Origin: Shewanella seohaensis
Lineage (GTDB): Bacteria > Pseudomonadota > Gammaproteobacteria > Enterobacterales > Shewanellaceae
Reading direction: 5' to 3'
NCBI RefSeq assembly: GCF_025449215.1
Contig: NZ_CP104900.1
Coordinates: 2,852,001-2,916,000, forward strand
DNA length: 64,000 nt
Part shown: positions 19,509 to 28,067 of the stretch, in pieces
How the letters are laid out: each line of letters begins with the position of its first letter
Position numbering within the stretch: position 1 is the stretch's first letter
Position numbers and translations under genes: made by a program
Notes under the pieces: model-generated
Database searches by the model: none
Told to the model about the DNA's origin: nothing
Seen by the model: the letters and a program-made list of their open reading frames with translations, nothing else

Positions 19509-20579
19509 TTATTTTGTTCCTTCGGGTGCAACTAATACGCTCTGGTATTGATTGAGCGCCTTAGGATCGACCTCTGGCCAACCTTGGCGCCAGCTCAGTT
19601 CCGCCATCTTGAGTTTTTGTAAGCCATTATCAGCCGATTCGTAGGCATGAAAGACTAAGTAATCTTTGCCATCGAAGGCATAAACACTGTTATGGCCCAA
19701 TCCAGGCCAAGCCTTAGTGCCATGCAGTAAAACCGAACCGCCGCCTTGCGCCATGTCTTTGCCCTCTTTATCGAGGTAAGGCCCTGTCACCGTTTTGGCG
19801 CGGCCCACGGCTAAGTGGTAAGTGCTGTCGTCCCCACGACAGCAAAGGCCATAGGAGACAAAAAGATAGTAATAGCCATCCTTTTTATAGATAAACGGCG
19901 CTTCGATTTCAGCAGGACCTGGCTCAGTTTCACCCAGCAGTGAGGGGCGTTCTAGCTTGGCTAGCGTGTGCCACTCCTCTGGTTTGGCGATAGAGATAAA
20001 GTCTGGATTGAGTTTGACCAGTTTTAACCCTTGCCAAAAGGAGCCAAAACTCATCCAAGGCGTACCCAGCTCATCGACAATAATATTGGGATCAATCGCG
20101 TTCCATGCATCGCGATTTGGCACAGATTGAATCACGATCCCCTTATCTGTCCACTGATAGTCCTTTGAATTTTTGTCGAGGGTTTTATTGACTGTCACAC
20201 CAATGGCCGAGGTGTTTTTACCAAAGGCTGATACTGAGTAATACAGATAAAACAAGCCGTTATGCTCAATGATATCCGGCGCCCATAAATGTCCGTTAAA
20301 CTCTGGCGCAACGTCCTTTGCCCAGCTAGGCTCGGTTTCGAATACCCGCCCAGCTAATTCCCAATGGATCTTATCCTTTGAGGAATAATAGGTAATACCG
20401 GGGCCTGTGCTGAAGAGATAATACTGTCCGGCCTCTTTTGCCATCACAGGATCGTGAATACTCACCTGCTTGGCACTCACTTGGCCTAGGGTTCCCAATA
20501 CGCCTAGCAGCGCACAATTGAGCATCTTAAGGTGACGTTTTAGGGCTGTTTTCGGTGTGACTCTCATAGCTGGCATCAA
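19509..20579 (-). CDS. Exported arabinan endo/exo-1,5-alpha-L-arabinanase (GH43, Arb43A-like)
   Basis: 356-residue GH43 enzyme with an N-terminal signal region (MLNCALLGVLGTLGQVSAK). The catalytic motifs are SIHDPVMAK near residue 40, AIDPNIIVD near 163, and EIEAPFIYKKDGYYYLFVSYGLCCRG near 226, which closely resembles Cellvibrio Arb43A. It lacks a lipobox and accessory domains, so a periplasmic or secreted product is likely. It is first in a two-gene unit with the ricin-domain GH43 and is divergent from the GPH symporter gene. Confidence 0.88.
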   Translation of the reverse strand: MMPAMRVTPKTALKRHLKMLNCALLGVLGTLGQVSAKQVSIHDPVMAKEAGQYYLFSTGPGITYYSSKDKIHWELAGRVFETEPSWAKDVAPEFNGHLWAPDIIEHNGLFYLYYSVSAFGKNTSAIGVTVNKTLDKNSKDYQWTDKGIVIQSVPNRDAWNAIDPNIIVDELGTPWMSFGSFWQGLKLVKLNPDFISIAKPEEWHTLAKLERPSLLGETEPGPAEIEAPFIYKKDGYYYLFVSYGLCCRGDDSTYHLAVGRAKTVTGPYLDKEGKDMAQGGGSVLLHGTKAWPGLGHNSVYAFDGKDYLVFHAYESADNGLQKLKMAELSWRQGWPEVDPKALNQYQSVLVAPEGTK

Positions 20580-20628
20580 TTCTCCTTATGAACCCCATCC
20601 CATATAACAAAATAGTTATTATGCTATT

Positions 20629-20652
20629 GTATGATGAATTAAGTTATCATAC
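20629..20652. promoter_or_regulatory. Inverted repeat in the GH43/GPH divergent promoter region
   Basis: GTATGAT and ATCATAC arms separated by 10 bases. The half-sites resemble the TCATAC part of the operator at the TonB receptor promoter, but the spacing differs, so AraR binding is only possible. Confidence 0.35.
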
Positions 20653-20784
20653 TATCAGGACAAGGAAGTAACAATCAAATGCAAAAAAATTAACAGGAGA
20701 AAAATGTGTTAACATTGCGGATGCGGTAAATTGCAAAGTAACACAATAACTCACTGTTTATAATAAATATAATAAGGATTTCTG

Positions 20785-22230
20785 ATGAGTTCTCATAAAT
20801 TGTCAGTCATTGAAAAGATCGGTTACGGCTCCGGGGACATGGCCGTTAACGTGGTGATTTCGTCAATGATGTTAATTATTACCTTCTTTTATACCGATAT
20901 TTTTGGGTTAAAACCCGCCGATGTCGGGATATTGTTCCTGTTGGTTCGTCTTATCGATGCCATTACCGATCCTTTAATGGGCATTATTAACGATAAAGTG
21001 ACCACCCGCTGGGGAAGATATCGCCCCTACTTCCTGTTTATGGCAATTCCCTTTGGTATTTCGGTCTTCTTAACCTTCTCAACCCCGGATTGGGATTACA
21101 ATGCCAAACTTATCTGGGCCTACTCGACCTATATTCTGGTCACTATCATCTTCACCACTGTGACTATTCCCTATATTTCGATTATCAGCGTGATCACCGA
21201 CGATCCAAAAGAGCGGTTATCCGCCAACGGTTATCGTTTGTTCTTCGCAAAGATTGCCGCCTTTTTAGTGACTATTATCGTGCCTATGCTAGCGTCTGCC
21301 TGGGGCGGTGAGAACATTGCCGCGGGCTATCAAAAAGCCATGGGCGTGATGGCATTGATGGCAACACTACTGTTTTTATTCTGCTTTTTCACTACCACAG
21401 AGCGCGTGGCCTACAAGGTGGAAACTAAGCCTGTTGGCATGCAACTGCGATTATTGTTCAAAAACGATCAATGGTTAGTGTTAGTCGCGATTTGTGTGAT
21501 TGGTACCATTGGCTATGTGATCCGCGGCTCGGTAGCAGCCTACTACGCCACCTATTACTTGGGCGGCGATGCCAAAATGCTCTCGGCATTCCTGTCGACC
21601 GGTGTGGGTGCTGCGATTCTTGCCATGGTCGCTTCAACTTGGATCACTAAGCGTTACTGCAAACTAAAACTCTTCCGCTATAGCCAAATCGTGGTTGGGA
21701 TCTTAAGCGCCATCATGTTCTTTGCCGTGCAACCGGGCGACATAGTGCTGGCCTTCGTACTCTACTTTGCGATTTCATTCGTGGTGGATTTACATGCACC
21801 TGTCTTCTGGTCGGTGATTTCAGAGTCGGTGGATTATGGCACAGTCAAAACAGGCCACAGGGTCTCTGGCCTTGCCTTTGGTGGGATCTCATTCGCCCAA
21901 AAAGCGGGTATGGGCGCGGCGGGATTTGTGGTGGGTATGCTGCTGACCTACTTTAACTATCAACCCGGTGAAACCCAAAGCGAGTTTGCGTTGACCGGTA
22001 TTTCGTTAATGCTGACGGTGATCCCTGGCGCATTCCACGCGCTGATGGGCTTACTGATGTTCAAATACAAGATTTCTGACCGCGTTTATGAAGAAATCAA
22101 ACAGGCTTTACCCGAGCAGGCCCATTCAAGCCAAACGGACGCCAACTTCACGTCTAAGGCTCTCGCCTCTAGCACTGAAGCCTCTGAGGCCGTAACGCCT
22201 AAGACTGCTGCGCCCCAAGTATCGGCGTAA
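20785..22230 (+). CDS. GPH-family sugar:cation symporter, probable arabinoside/arabinose importer
   Basis: 481-residue inner-membrane carrier of the glycoside-pentoside-hexuronide family (MelB/XynB/AraE-like in role). About twelve hydrophobic segments are seen. The family signatures are YGSGDMAVNVV near residue 13, RLIDAITDPLMGIINDKVTTRWGRYRPY near 52-79, and DYGTVKTGHRVSGLAFGGISFAQKAGMG near 352. The C-terminal 45 residues are polar and rich in S, T and A, and should be cytoplasmic. It sits between two arabinan-degrading units, so short arabinosides or L-arabinose are likely substrates. A terminator follows. Confidence 0.87.
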   Translation: MSSHKLSVIEKIGYGSGDMAVNVVISSMMLIITFFYTDIFGLKPADVGILFLLVRLIDAITDPLMGIINDKVTTRWGRYRPYFLFMAIPFGISVFLTFSTPDWDYNAKLIWAYSTYILVTIIFTTVTIPYISIISVITDDPKERLSANGYRLFFAKIAAFLVTIIVPMLASAWGGENIAAGYQKAMGVMALMATLLFLFCFFTTTERVAYKVETKPVGMQLRLLFKNDQWLVLVAICVIGTIGYVIRGSVAAYYATYYLGGDAKMLSAFLSTGVGAAILAMVASTWITKRYCKLKLFRYSQIVVGILSAIMFFAVQPGDIVLAFVLYFAISFVVDLHAPVFWSVISESVDYGTVKTGHRVSGLAFGGISFAQKAGMGAAGFVVGMLLTYFNYQPGETQSEFALTGISLMLTVIPGAFHALMGLLMFKYKISDRVYEEIKQALPEQAHSSQTDANFTSKALASSTEASEAVTPKTAAPQVSA

Positions 22231-22250
22231 TCTTTCTGCGATAACACCAT

Positions 22251-22274
22251 AAGCCCCTACCCAGGGGCTTTTTT
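22251..22274 (+). terminator. Terminator of the GPH symporter gene
   Basis: AAGCCCCT/AGGGGCTT stem and T-run, 20 bases past the stop. Confidence 0.8.
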
Positions 22275-22337
22275 ATCACGCAAAAACCGAGTTAATCCAA
22301 ACGTAATACTCCAATCCGTATAATAAAGGGAGCCAAG

Positions 22338-24725
22338 ATGAACACTGCCCGATTGTTTGGCCTTTGCCTGTTATTGCCATTAACTTGCCCATTCGTATCC
22401 CAGCCAAGTTTTGCTAGCCTTACCCCCATTCCCCTAAACGATGTGCGCCTCACAGCCGGGCCGTTTCTGCATGCCCAGCAGACCGATTTGGCTTACATCA
22501 TGTCGATGGATCCCGAGCGACTACTGGCCCCTTACCGCAAGGAAGCGGGAATTGCGACTACCGCCGACAACTACCCCAATTGGGAAAATACGGGCCTTGA
22601 TGGCCATATCGGTGGGCATTATCTATCGGCATTGGCCCTAATGTATGCCGCCACGGGTGATCAGGCGGTGCTTGAGCGACTCAACTACATGGTGGCCGAG
22701 TTGGAAAAGTGCCAACAGGCCCATGGCAATGGTTACGTGGGCGGTGTCCCCCATGGAGACAAATTATGGCAGCAGGTCGCCGCTGGTCATATCGAAGCGG
22801 ATCTGTTTACGCTCAACCAATCATGGGTGCCTTGGTATAACCTGCATAAGGTATTTGCGGGCCTGCGGGATGCCTATCTTTATACTCAAAATCCTACAGC
22901 GAAGAAAATGCTCGTCGGTTTTGCCGATTGGATGCTGGATTTAAGTCGCAATCTAAGTGATGAGCAGCTGCAGCTTATGCTGCGCACCGAATATGGTGGC
23001 TTAAATGAAACCTTAGCGGATGTGTACAGCATTACAGGTCAAAACAAATACTTAAATCTTGCGAATCGCTATACGGATCAGAGGCTGTTACAACCCCTGT
23101 TGCAGCATCAAGATAAACTGACGGGCCTACATGCCAATACACAAATTCCTAAAATTGTGGGAGTGGCACGTATTGCCGAACTCAGTCATAACAAGGCGTG
23201 GTTAGAGAGCGCCGATTACTTTTGGCAGCAAGTGGTACACCAGCGCACCGTTTCCATTGGTGGCAACAGTGTGCGCGAGCATTTTCATCCCAGTGAAGAC
23301 TTCAGCAGTATGCTCGATTCGGTAGAAGGCCCTGAGACCTGCAATACCTACAACATGCTGAAATTGTCTAAATTACTCTATGAAAACAAACGTGATTTAC
23401 GTTATATCGATTACTACGAGCGTGCGCTCTACAACCATATTCTCTCGTCCCAGCATCCGCAAACTGGCGGCCTAGTGTATTTTACGCCAATGCGCCCAGA
23501 CCATTACCGCGTCTATTCCTCGGCGCAGGAAAGTATGTGGTGTTGTGTCGGCTCAGGCATCGAAAACCATGCTAAATACGGCGAGCTCATCTATGCCGAG
23601 GAGGACAACAATCTGTTTGTGAACCTGTTTGTCGATTCCGAGGTCAACTGGAAAGCCAAGGGCATCAGCCTTAGCCAAAGAACTCAGTTTCCCGATGACA
23701 ATACTTCGCAGATGATTATCCATCAGGAAGCGGACTTTACCCTCAATCTGCGCTATCCCACATGGGCTAAGGGGGACGTGACCGTGAGCATTAATGGCGA
23801 GCCGCAAAGGTTTACACCGACTCAAGGGCAATATATTCCCTTAACACGGCACTGGCGCAAGGGCGATAGCGTGACCATCACCTTACCTATGGACATTAGT
23901 CTTGAGCAGCTACCCGATAAAACCGCCTATTACTCAGTGCTTTATGGACCAATTGTGTTAGCGGTAAAAACGGCGCCTATCGCTAACGAAGCCTTAAACT
24001 TTATCGGCGATGCCAGTCGCATGGGGCATATTGCCAGTGGCCCTATGTGCGAACCCAGTCAGGCGCCGATTTTTATCAGTGATGGAACCCGCTTTTTAAC
24101 CGATATCCGCCGTGAGCCCATGAGTCAGCTGCAATTTACCACGGGGAAAGCCCGTACAAATCAAGCGAGCCCCATCACGCTGATCCCCTTCTTTCGCCTG
24201 CATGACAGCCGCTATACCTTGTATTTTGGCCAGAGTGCTCCCGATGAATGGCAACAAAAACAGCAAGAGTTAGCTCAAAAAGCCAAAATGGAAGCCAAGC
24301 TGATGGCGCAAACCTTAGATAGTGTGCAGCCCGGTGAGCAGCAACCTGAGTCGGATCATTTCTTTAAGGCATCAAAGAGTGAAGCTGGCCTTAATGGTAA
24401 TCGCCATTGGCGCCATGCCCAGGATTGGTTTAGCTATCAACTCGATGCCAAAGGTGAACCGCAACCCATATTACGCTTAACTTACTTTGGCTTGGATGCT
24501 GGGCGACGTTTCGACATTTTGATCAACGATAAACGCCTTGCCGAAGTCACTCTGCCTGCCGATAAGGGGCCGACATTTTACAACGTCGACTACCCTATTC
24601 CCGCCGACAGGCTTTCGGATAGCACAGTGCCCTTCAGGGTGAAATTTGTGGCAAAACCGGGCTCGATTGCCGGCGGTTTATATGAGGTGCGCCTGCTAAA
24701 AAGTGAGCCAAGCTCGACTCATTAA
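22338..24725 (+). CDS. GH127 beta-L-arabinofuranosidase (DUF1680 family), exported
   Basis: 795-residue protein with a signal peptide ending near SQPSFAS. The catalytic alpha/alpha barrel shows NWENTGLDGHIGGHYLSALALMYAATGD near residue 75, LRTEYGGLNETLADVY near 217 (family Glu), GPETCNTYNMLKLSKLLY near 334 and ESMWCCVGSGIENHAKYGELIY near 396, which holds the zinc-binding and nucleophilic cysteines described for GH127. A beta-sandwich C-terminal part and an added domain near 700-790 follow. GH127 enzymes cut beta-L-arabinofuranosides, for example from hydroxyproline-linked or beta-1,2 side chains. It is preceded by the symporter terminator and has its own AAGGGAGCC ribosome site. Confidence 0.9.
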   Translation: MNTARLFGLCLLLPLTCPFVSQPSFASLTPIPLNDVRLTAGPFLHAQQTDLAYIMSMDPERLLAPYRKEAGIATTADNYPNWENTGLDGHIGGHYLSALALMYAATGDQAVLERLNYMVAELEKCQQAHGNGYVGGVPHGDKLWQQVAAGHIEADLFTLNQSWVPWYNLHKVFAGLRDAYLYTQNPTAKKMLVGFADWMLDLSRNLSDEQLQLMLRTEYGGLNETLADVYSITGQNKYLNLANRYTDQRLLQPLLQHQDKLTGLHANTQIPKIVGVARIAELSHNKAWLESADYFWQQVVHQRTVSIGGNSVREHFHPSEDFSSMLDSVEGPETCNTYNMLKLSKLLYENKRDLRYIDYYERALYNHILSSQHPQTGGLVYFTPMRPDHYRVYSSAQESMWCCVGSGIENHAKYGELIYAEEDNNLFVNLFVDSEVNWKAKGISLSQRTQFPDDNTSQMIIHQEADFTLNLRYPTWAKGDVTVSINGEPQRFTPTQGQYIPLTRHWRKGDSVTITLPMDISLEQLPDKTAYYSVLYGPIVLAVKTAPIANEALNFIGDASRMGHIASGPMCEPSQAPIFISDGTRFLTDIRREPMSQLQFTTGKARTNQASPITLIPFFRLHDSRYTLYFGQSAPDEWQQKQQELAQKAKMEAKLMAQTLDSVQPGEQQPESDHFFKASKSEAGLNGNRHWRHAQDWFSYQLDAKGEPQPILRLTYFGLDAGRRFDILINDKRLAEVTLPADKGPTFYNVDYPIPADRLSDSTVPFRVKFVAKPGSIAGGLYEVRLLKSEPSSTH

Positions 24726-24777
24726 GCGAGCATCCCGAGCGCATGTAGGCACTAGGGCTTAAAACACTGATTCAGAT

Positions 24778-24808
24778 AAGGGAAAGTGAAACGCTTTCCC
24801 TTGTTTTT
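24778..24808 (+). terminator. Terminator of the GH127 gene
   Basis: AAGGGAAAG/CTTTCCCTT stem with a 7-base loop and T-run. Confidence 0.8.
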
Positions 24809-24994
24809 ATCCCCTTACCCAGAGTTTCTACGCTTGGCACTACCTGATGTTTGCTGGTGGCCCTATGCGACTTGCCGTAAATAACAACCACTACCCATCA
24901 ATATTTCAGTCACCATTTCAGTCAATATTGAGTCTGACCTCGTCGGTAACAAACGAAATAAGCCAATTGAGTTGAAAATTTTTGTTGGCAATAT

Positions 24995-25585
24995 TCAGCG
25001 CCATTGCTGATAAAAACTAGCGATAATCTCTTTATCATTACAATTTTGAACAAAATAATCGATATTAGCATCGCTTTGATCGCCAAACCAAACGGAGAAC
25101 AATATTGTCTGCTGGTTTAGCGGGCGCATGGCTTTAACCTCATTGAGCGCCCTGACTAATATGGCGTACAAGGCTTTAAGGAAAGCATCGTATGCCTCTT
25201 CGGACTCGAGCGCCTCAGCGTCCTCTTGCAGCAATTGCAGTTTGTCGTTAATCGCCTCAAAAATGTCTTCATTTTCATTGTGATGTGGAGAGTCGCAGGT
25301 CGACCAGCGCAGCGTTTGCTTAAGCTGTGCGAGGGATTTATGCCGAAAACGATGATCGTTTTGATATTGCTCTGCGACGGCCGTCAGGCCTTCCTCGGTG
25401 AAGAGGGTGACGCCTAAATATTCCACTAAAGGCGTGCTGTATAGGCAAAAACCGTAGAGGGTTTGCGCCGGATATTCTGACAGCCACCAATCGTAATATT
25501 TCGCAAGTGCCAGAGTGAGTTCCTGAGCAAACTCATTCATTCTTTCCTCAATATTTGCACTAAGCTTGTCCTTGTTTATCGCCAT
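24995..25585 (-). CDS. DUF4303 domain protein
   Basis: About 196-residue acidic cytoplasmic protein of the DUF4303 family. It is rich in Trp, Tyr and Glu (YYDWWLSEYPAQTLYGFCLY, EGLTAVAEQYQND) and has no signal or membrane helix. I chose the ATG at 25585 because AGGAGAAAGGG lies directly upstream; the frame is open to 25621. Function is unknown; some DUF4303 proteins lie next to toxin genes as putative immunity proteins. Here an open frame without a start lies just upstream and overlaps it, which may be the tail of a lost partner gene. Confidence 0.7.
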   Translation of the reverse strand: MAINKDKLSANIEERMNEFAQELTLALAKYYDWWLSEYPAQTLYGFCLYSTPLVEYLGVTLFTEEGLTAVAEQYQNDHRFRHKSLAQLKQTLRWSTCDSPHHNENEDIFEAINDKLQLLQEDAEALESEEAYDAFLKALYAILVRALNEVKAMRPLNQQTILFSVWFGDQSDANIDYFVQNCNDKEIIASFYQQWR

Positions 25586-25775
25586 ACCCTTTCTCCTCGA
25601 ACTTAGCAAAATCATCATCACTGATATTCACTTCCACACGCAGGCAGTGCTTCTGCCCACCATGTGAATGCTCGGGCGGCAATATAACATCAACAGGTTC
25701 AAAGATTGAATCGGTTAAGTGATTGAAATATAGATTGGAATAGCATGTTGCGCGTGCGAGCCTAAAAATCGCGAT
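25560..25775 (-). pseudogene. Possible gene remnant upstream of the DUF4303 gene
   Basis: A 71-codon minus-strand frame bounded by stops that reads like protein (FNHLTDSIFEPVDVILPPEH...CLRVEVNISDDDFAKFEEKG). It has no ATG and runs over the start of the DUF4303 gene. The composition looks coding, but no family is recognised. It may be the 3' end of a deleted gene, or chance. Confidence 0.3.
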
Positions 25776-25805
25776 TCACCTAAGCAATAGCGCTTAAGTC
25801 AGGCA

Positions 25806-25837
25806 TAAAAAAGCGGGGCTGCATAAGCATGCCCCGC
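25806..25837 (-). terminator. Terminator at the end of the arabinose operon
   Basis: GCGGGGC/GCCCCGC stem preceded by an A-run on the plus strand, 31 bases past the stop of the last GH43 gene. It marks the end of the unit running from 36.5 kb to 25.9 kb. Confidence 0.75.
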
Positions 25838-25868
25838 GGGTATCACATCATTTATGGCGGCAAATGAA

Positions 25869-26870
25869 TTAGTAGAGGTTGAACAAGGGGCGCCCGCTCT
25901 CATCAAATGACACCGCTAACGTTCGCGCATGGCGATTGGGATCATAGAGTGGATCTTTAATGATTTGCGCTAATGGACGGGTATCTGTTTTTGGCACCAC
26001 GCTAGGATCGCCCACCGCATGTTCATAATCACGGGCATGGTAAACACAGATGGGCGTTACGCCATCTTCTGCCACGGTGAAACTGTTATGACCAGGGCCG
26101 AAGATTTGCTTGTCGACATCCGTGCACAGCACTGGCTGGCGGGTTTTCTTCCAGGAGTTACGATCGAGCAAATCAGCATGCTCATCGGCTTCCATATAAC
26201 CCATGCAATAACAAGCACCTGTGGCGCTGGCTGAGAAGGTAATGAAGATTTTCCCCTGGTGTTTAAGCACTGCAGGCCCTTCGTTAACCCAAAAATCGAC
26301 GCGCTCCCAATCATAATCTGGGGTGGTAAGCATAAATTGCGCCGTCTTTAACTTGATGGGCGATGCCATTTCCGCAAGATACAGGTTGGATGCCGCAAAT
26401 TGTCCACCGGTTTTCTCCGCCCAGCAGAAGTAACGCTTACCGTTGTTTTCGAAAATGGTCGCATCTAAGGAAAAGTCGATAAAGGATTTATTATCACCCT
26501 CGGCCGCCTGCATCATGCCAAGTTCAATCCATTCATCATTTAATGGATCTTGTCCCAGACACTCAAGCACATAGGGGCGTAATGCCCAAATATTTTCCTC
26601 TTCGCTGGCCGCGAAGTAGATGTACCATTTGCCGTCGAGATAATGGATCTCGGGCGCCCATACGTGGCGGCTCATCGGGCCGCTTTGGTGTTTAAACCAG
26701 ATATCGAAGGTTTGGGCGTCTTTCAAGCCGTCTAAGGTCTTGGATTTACGCAGTTCAATCCGATCGTAGGTCGGAACAGAGCCCGTAAAGTAGTAATAAC
26801 CATCGCTATGTCGGTACACAAAGGGATCGGCGCGCTGCTCGACTAGGGGGCTGTTTGTTGCTCTTATCAT
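25869..26870 (-). CDS. Cytoplasmic GH43 alpha-L-arabinofuranosidase
   Basis: 333-residue GH43 enzyme with no signal peptide. Catalytic segments are EQRADPFVYR near residue 12, SLDATIFENN near 134 and NEGPAVLK near 195, and GPGHNSFTV supplies the family's metal/substrate histidine. It is a close paralogue of the next gene (compare YYFTGSVPTYDRIELRKSKTLDGL with YYFIASVPEFDRIELRHAKTIDGL), which does carry a signal peptide. It probably releases L-arabinose from imported short arabino-oligosaccharides. It is the last gene of the long operon. Confidence 0.88.
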   Translation of the reverse strand: MIRATNSPLVEQRADPFVYRHSDGYYYFTGSVPTYDRIELRKSKTLDGLKDAQTFDIWFKHQSGPMSRHVWAPEIHYLDGKWYIYFAASEEENIWALRPYVLECLGQDPLNDEWIELGMMQAAEGDNKSFIDFSLDATIFENNGKRYFCWAEKTGGQFAASNLYLAEMASPIKLKTAQFMLTTPDYDWERVDFWVNEGPAVLKHQGKIFITFSASATGACYCMGYMEADEHADLLDRNSWKKTRQPVLCTDVDKQIFGPGHNSFTVAEDGVTPICVYHARDYEHAVGDPSVVPKTDTRPLAQIIKDPLYDPNRHARTLAVSFDESGRPLFNLY

Positions 26871-26930
26871 GGAAAACCTGTCTATTTCGATTACTTAAGT
26901 GTGCTGTTCGTGTCTGTTAATGCATTTCGC

Positions 26931-28067
26931 TTATTCGCGGGATTGCGTGTCTTGCTGATTAAATGTTTGGCTATCGCTCTGCTGATTATCAAATACTGGG
27001 AAACCGTCCGCCGACCAGCGAATGGCGCGGTAGTAAGTGTGTCTATTACCGTCAGTCAATGGTGTCCCCTGCAGCTCAAGGTAATTACGTGCATGGTAAA
27101 ACATCAGCTCGGTTTTACCATCCTCTGCCAGCACAAAACTATTATGGCCAGGACCAAAACGATTCAGGCTCGGCTCAGTGGTAAAGACTGGGCTTGGCGA
27201 TTTATGCCAACTCTTAGGATTGAGTAAATCGGCATTTTCATCGGCCCATAACAGCCCCATGGCATAGCGGTCATCCGTGGCACTGGCTGAATAGGTCACG
27301 AAGACTTTACCGTTTTTAACAAGCACCGCGGCGCCCTCGTTGACTTTAAAGCCTAAACGCTCCCAATCCAATAAGGGCTCGCTGATAATGGTTTCGTTAT
27401 CAGAGAGTTGAGTTGGCGATAGCATTTTGGCAATCACTAAGCCGGTGTTGTAACGCTTGGCTTTGTCCTGCTGCGCCCAAATAAAATAACGCTCGCCCTT
27501 GAGGCTAAAGCTGGTCGCATCGAGGGAGAAAGCATCCTGCGCCGATTGTAACTTGCCAAGTTCTTGCCATTGGCCCGTCATCGGTGAGTCGCCCTCGAGT
27601 CCTAAAACAAACATGCGGTTATGAAAACGCACATCCTTATTGCTGGCCGCAAAATAGATATACCAGCGACCATCGATTTTGTGCAGCTCAGGTGCCCAAA
27701 TATCGATACTCATGGGGCCGGTTTCATGCTTGTGCCACAGGGTTTTAGGTGTGGCTTGGCGTAAACCGTCGATGGTTTTGGCGTGGCGAAGTTCGATGCG
27801 GTCAAACTCAGGCACTGAGGCAATAAAGTAGTAACTGCCGTCATCATCGCGGATCACCCAAGGATCCGCCCTTCTCTCGATAAAGGGCGCATTCGCATCG
27901 AGGGTTTGCGCCGTGGCGCTGTGGGATTGTGCGCGGCTAATCTCAAGCACAGGCACAGCTTGCGCTAATGGCAGCGCCAATGCGGCGAGTAAGCCACAGG
28001 TCAAAGGCAAGCGCCGAAAGACCGACAGGTTAGGTTGACGATTATCCATGTTGTGTTTTGCGTCCAT
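26931..28067 (-). CDS. Exported GH43 alpha-L-arabinofuranosidase
   Basis: 378-residue GH43 enzyme with a hydrophobic signal (TCGLLAALALPLAQA) ending near residue 37. Catalytic segments are ERRADPWVIR, SLDATSFSL and NEGAAVLVK, followed by GPGHNSFVL. The start at 28067 overlaps the ABC permease gene by 26 bases; a second ATG at 28049 is possible. It is a tandem paralogue of the cytoplasmic GH43 that follows. This arrangement would allow the same linkage to be cut on both sides of the inner membrane. Confidence 0.87.
   Translation of the reverse strand: MDAKHNMDNRQPNLSVFRRLPLTCGLLAALALPLAQAVPVLEISRAQSHSATAQTLDANAPFIERRADPWVIRDDDGSYYFIASVPEFDRIELRHAKTIDGLRQATPKTLWHKHETGPMSIDIWAPELHKIDGRWYIYFAASNKDVRFHNRMFVLGLEGDSPMTGQWQELGKLQSAQDAFSLDATSFSLKGERYFIWAQQDKAKRYNTGLVIAKMLSPTQLSDNETIISEPLLDWERLGFKVNEGAAVLVKNGKVFVTYSASATDDRYAMGLLWADENADLLNPKSWHKSPSPVFTTEPSLNRFGPGHNSFVLAEDGKTELMFYHARNYLELQGTPLTDGNRHTYYRAIRWSADGFPVFDNQQSDSQTFNQQDTQSRE

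Noticed and set aside
20629..20652. Full-strength AraR operator before the Arb43A-like gene
   Set aside because: The half-sites are similar but the spacing and centre do not match the 17-bp pattern; kept only as a weak candidate.
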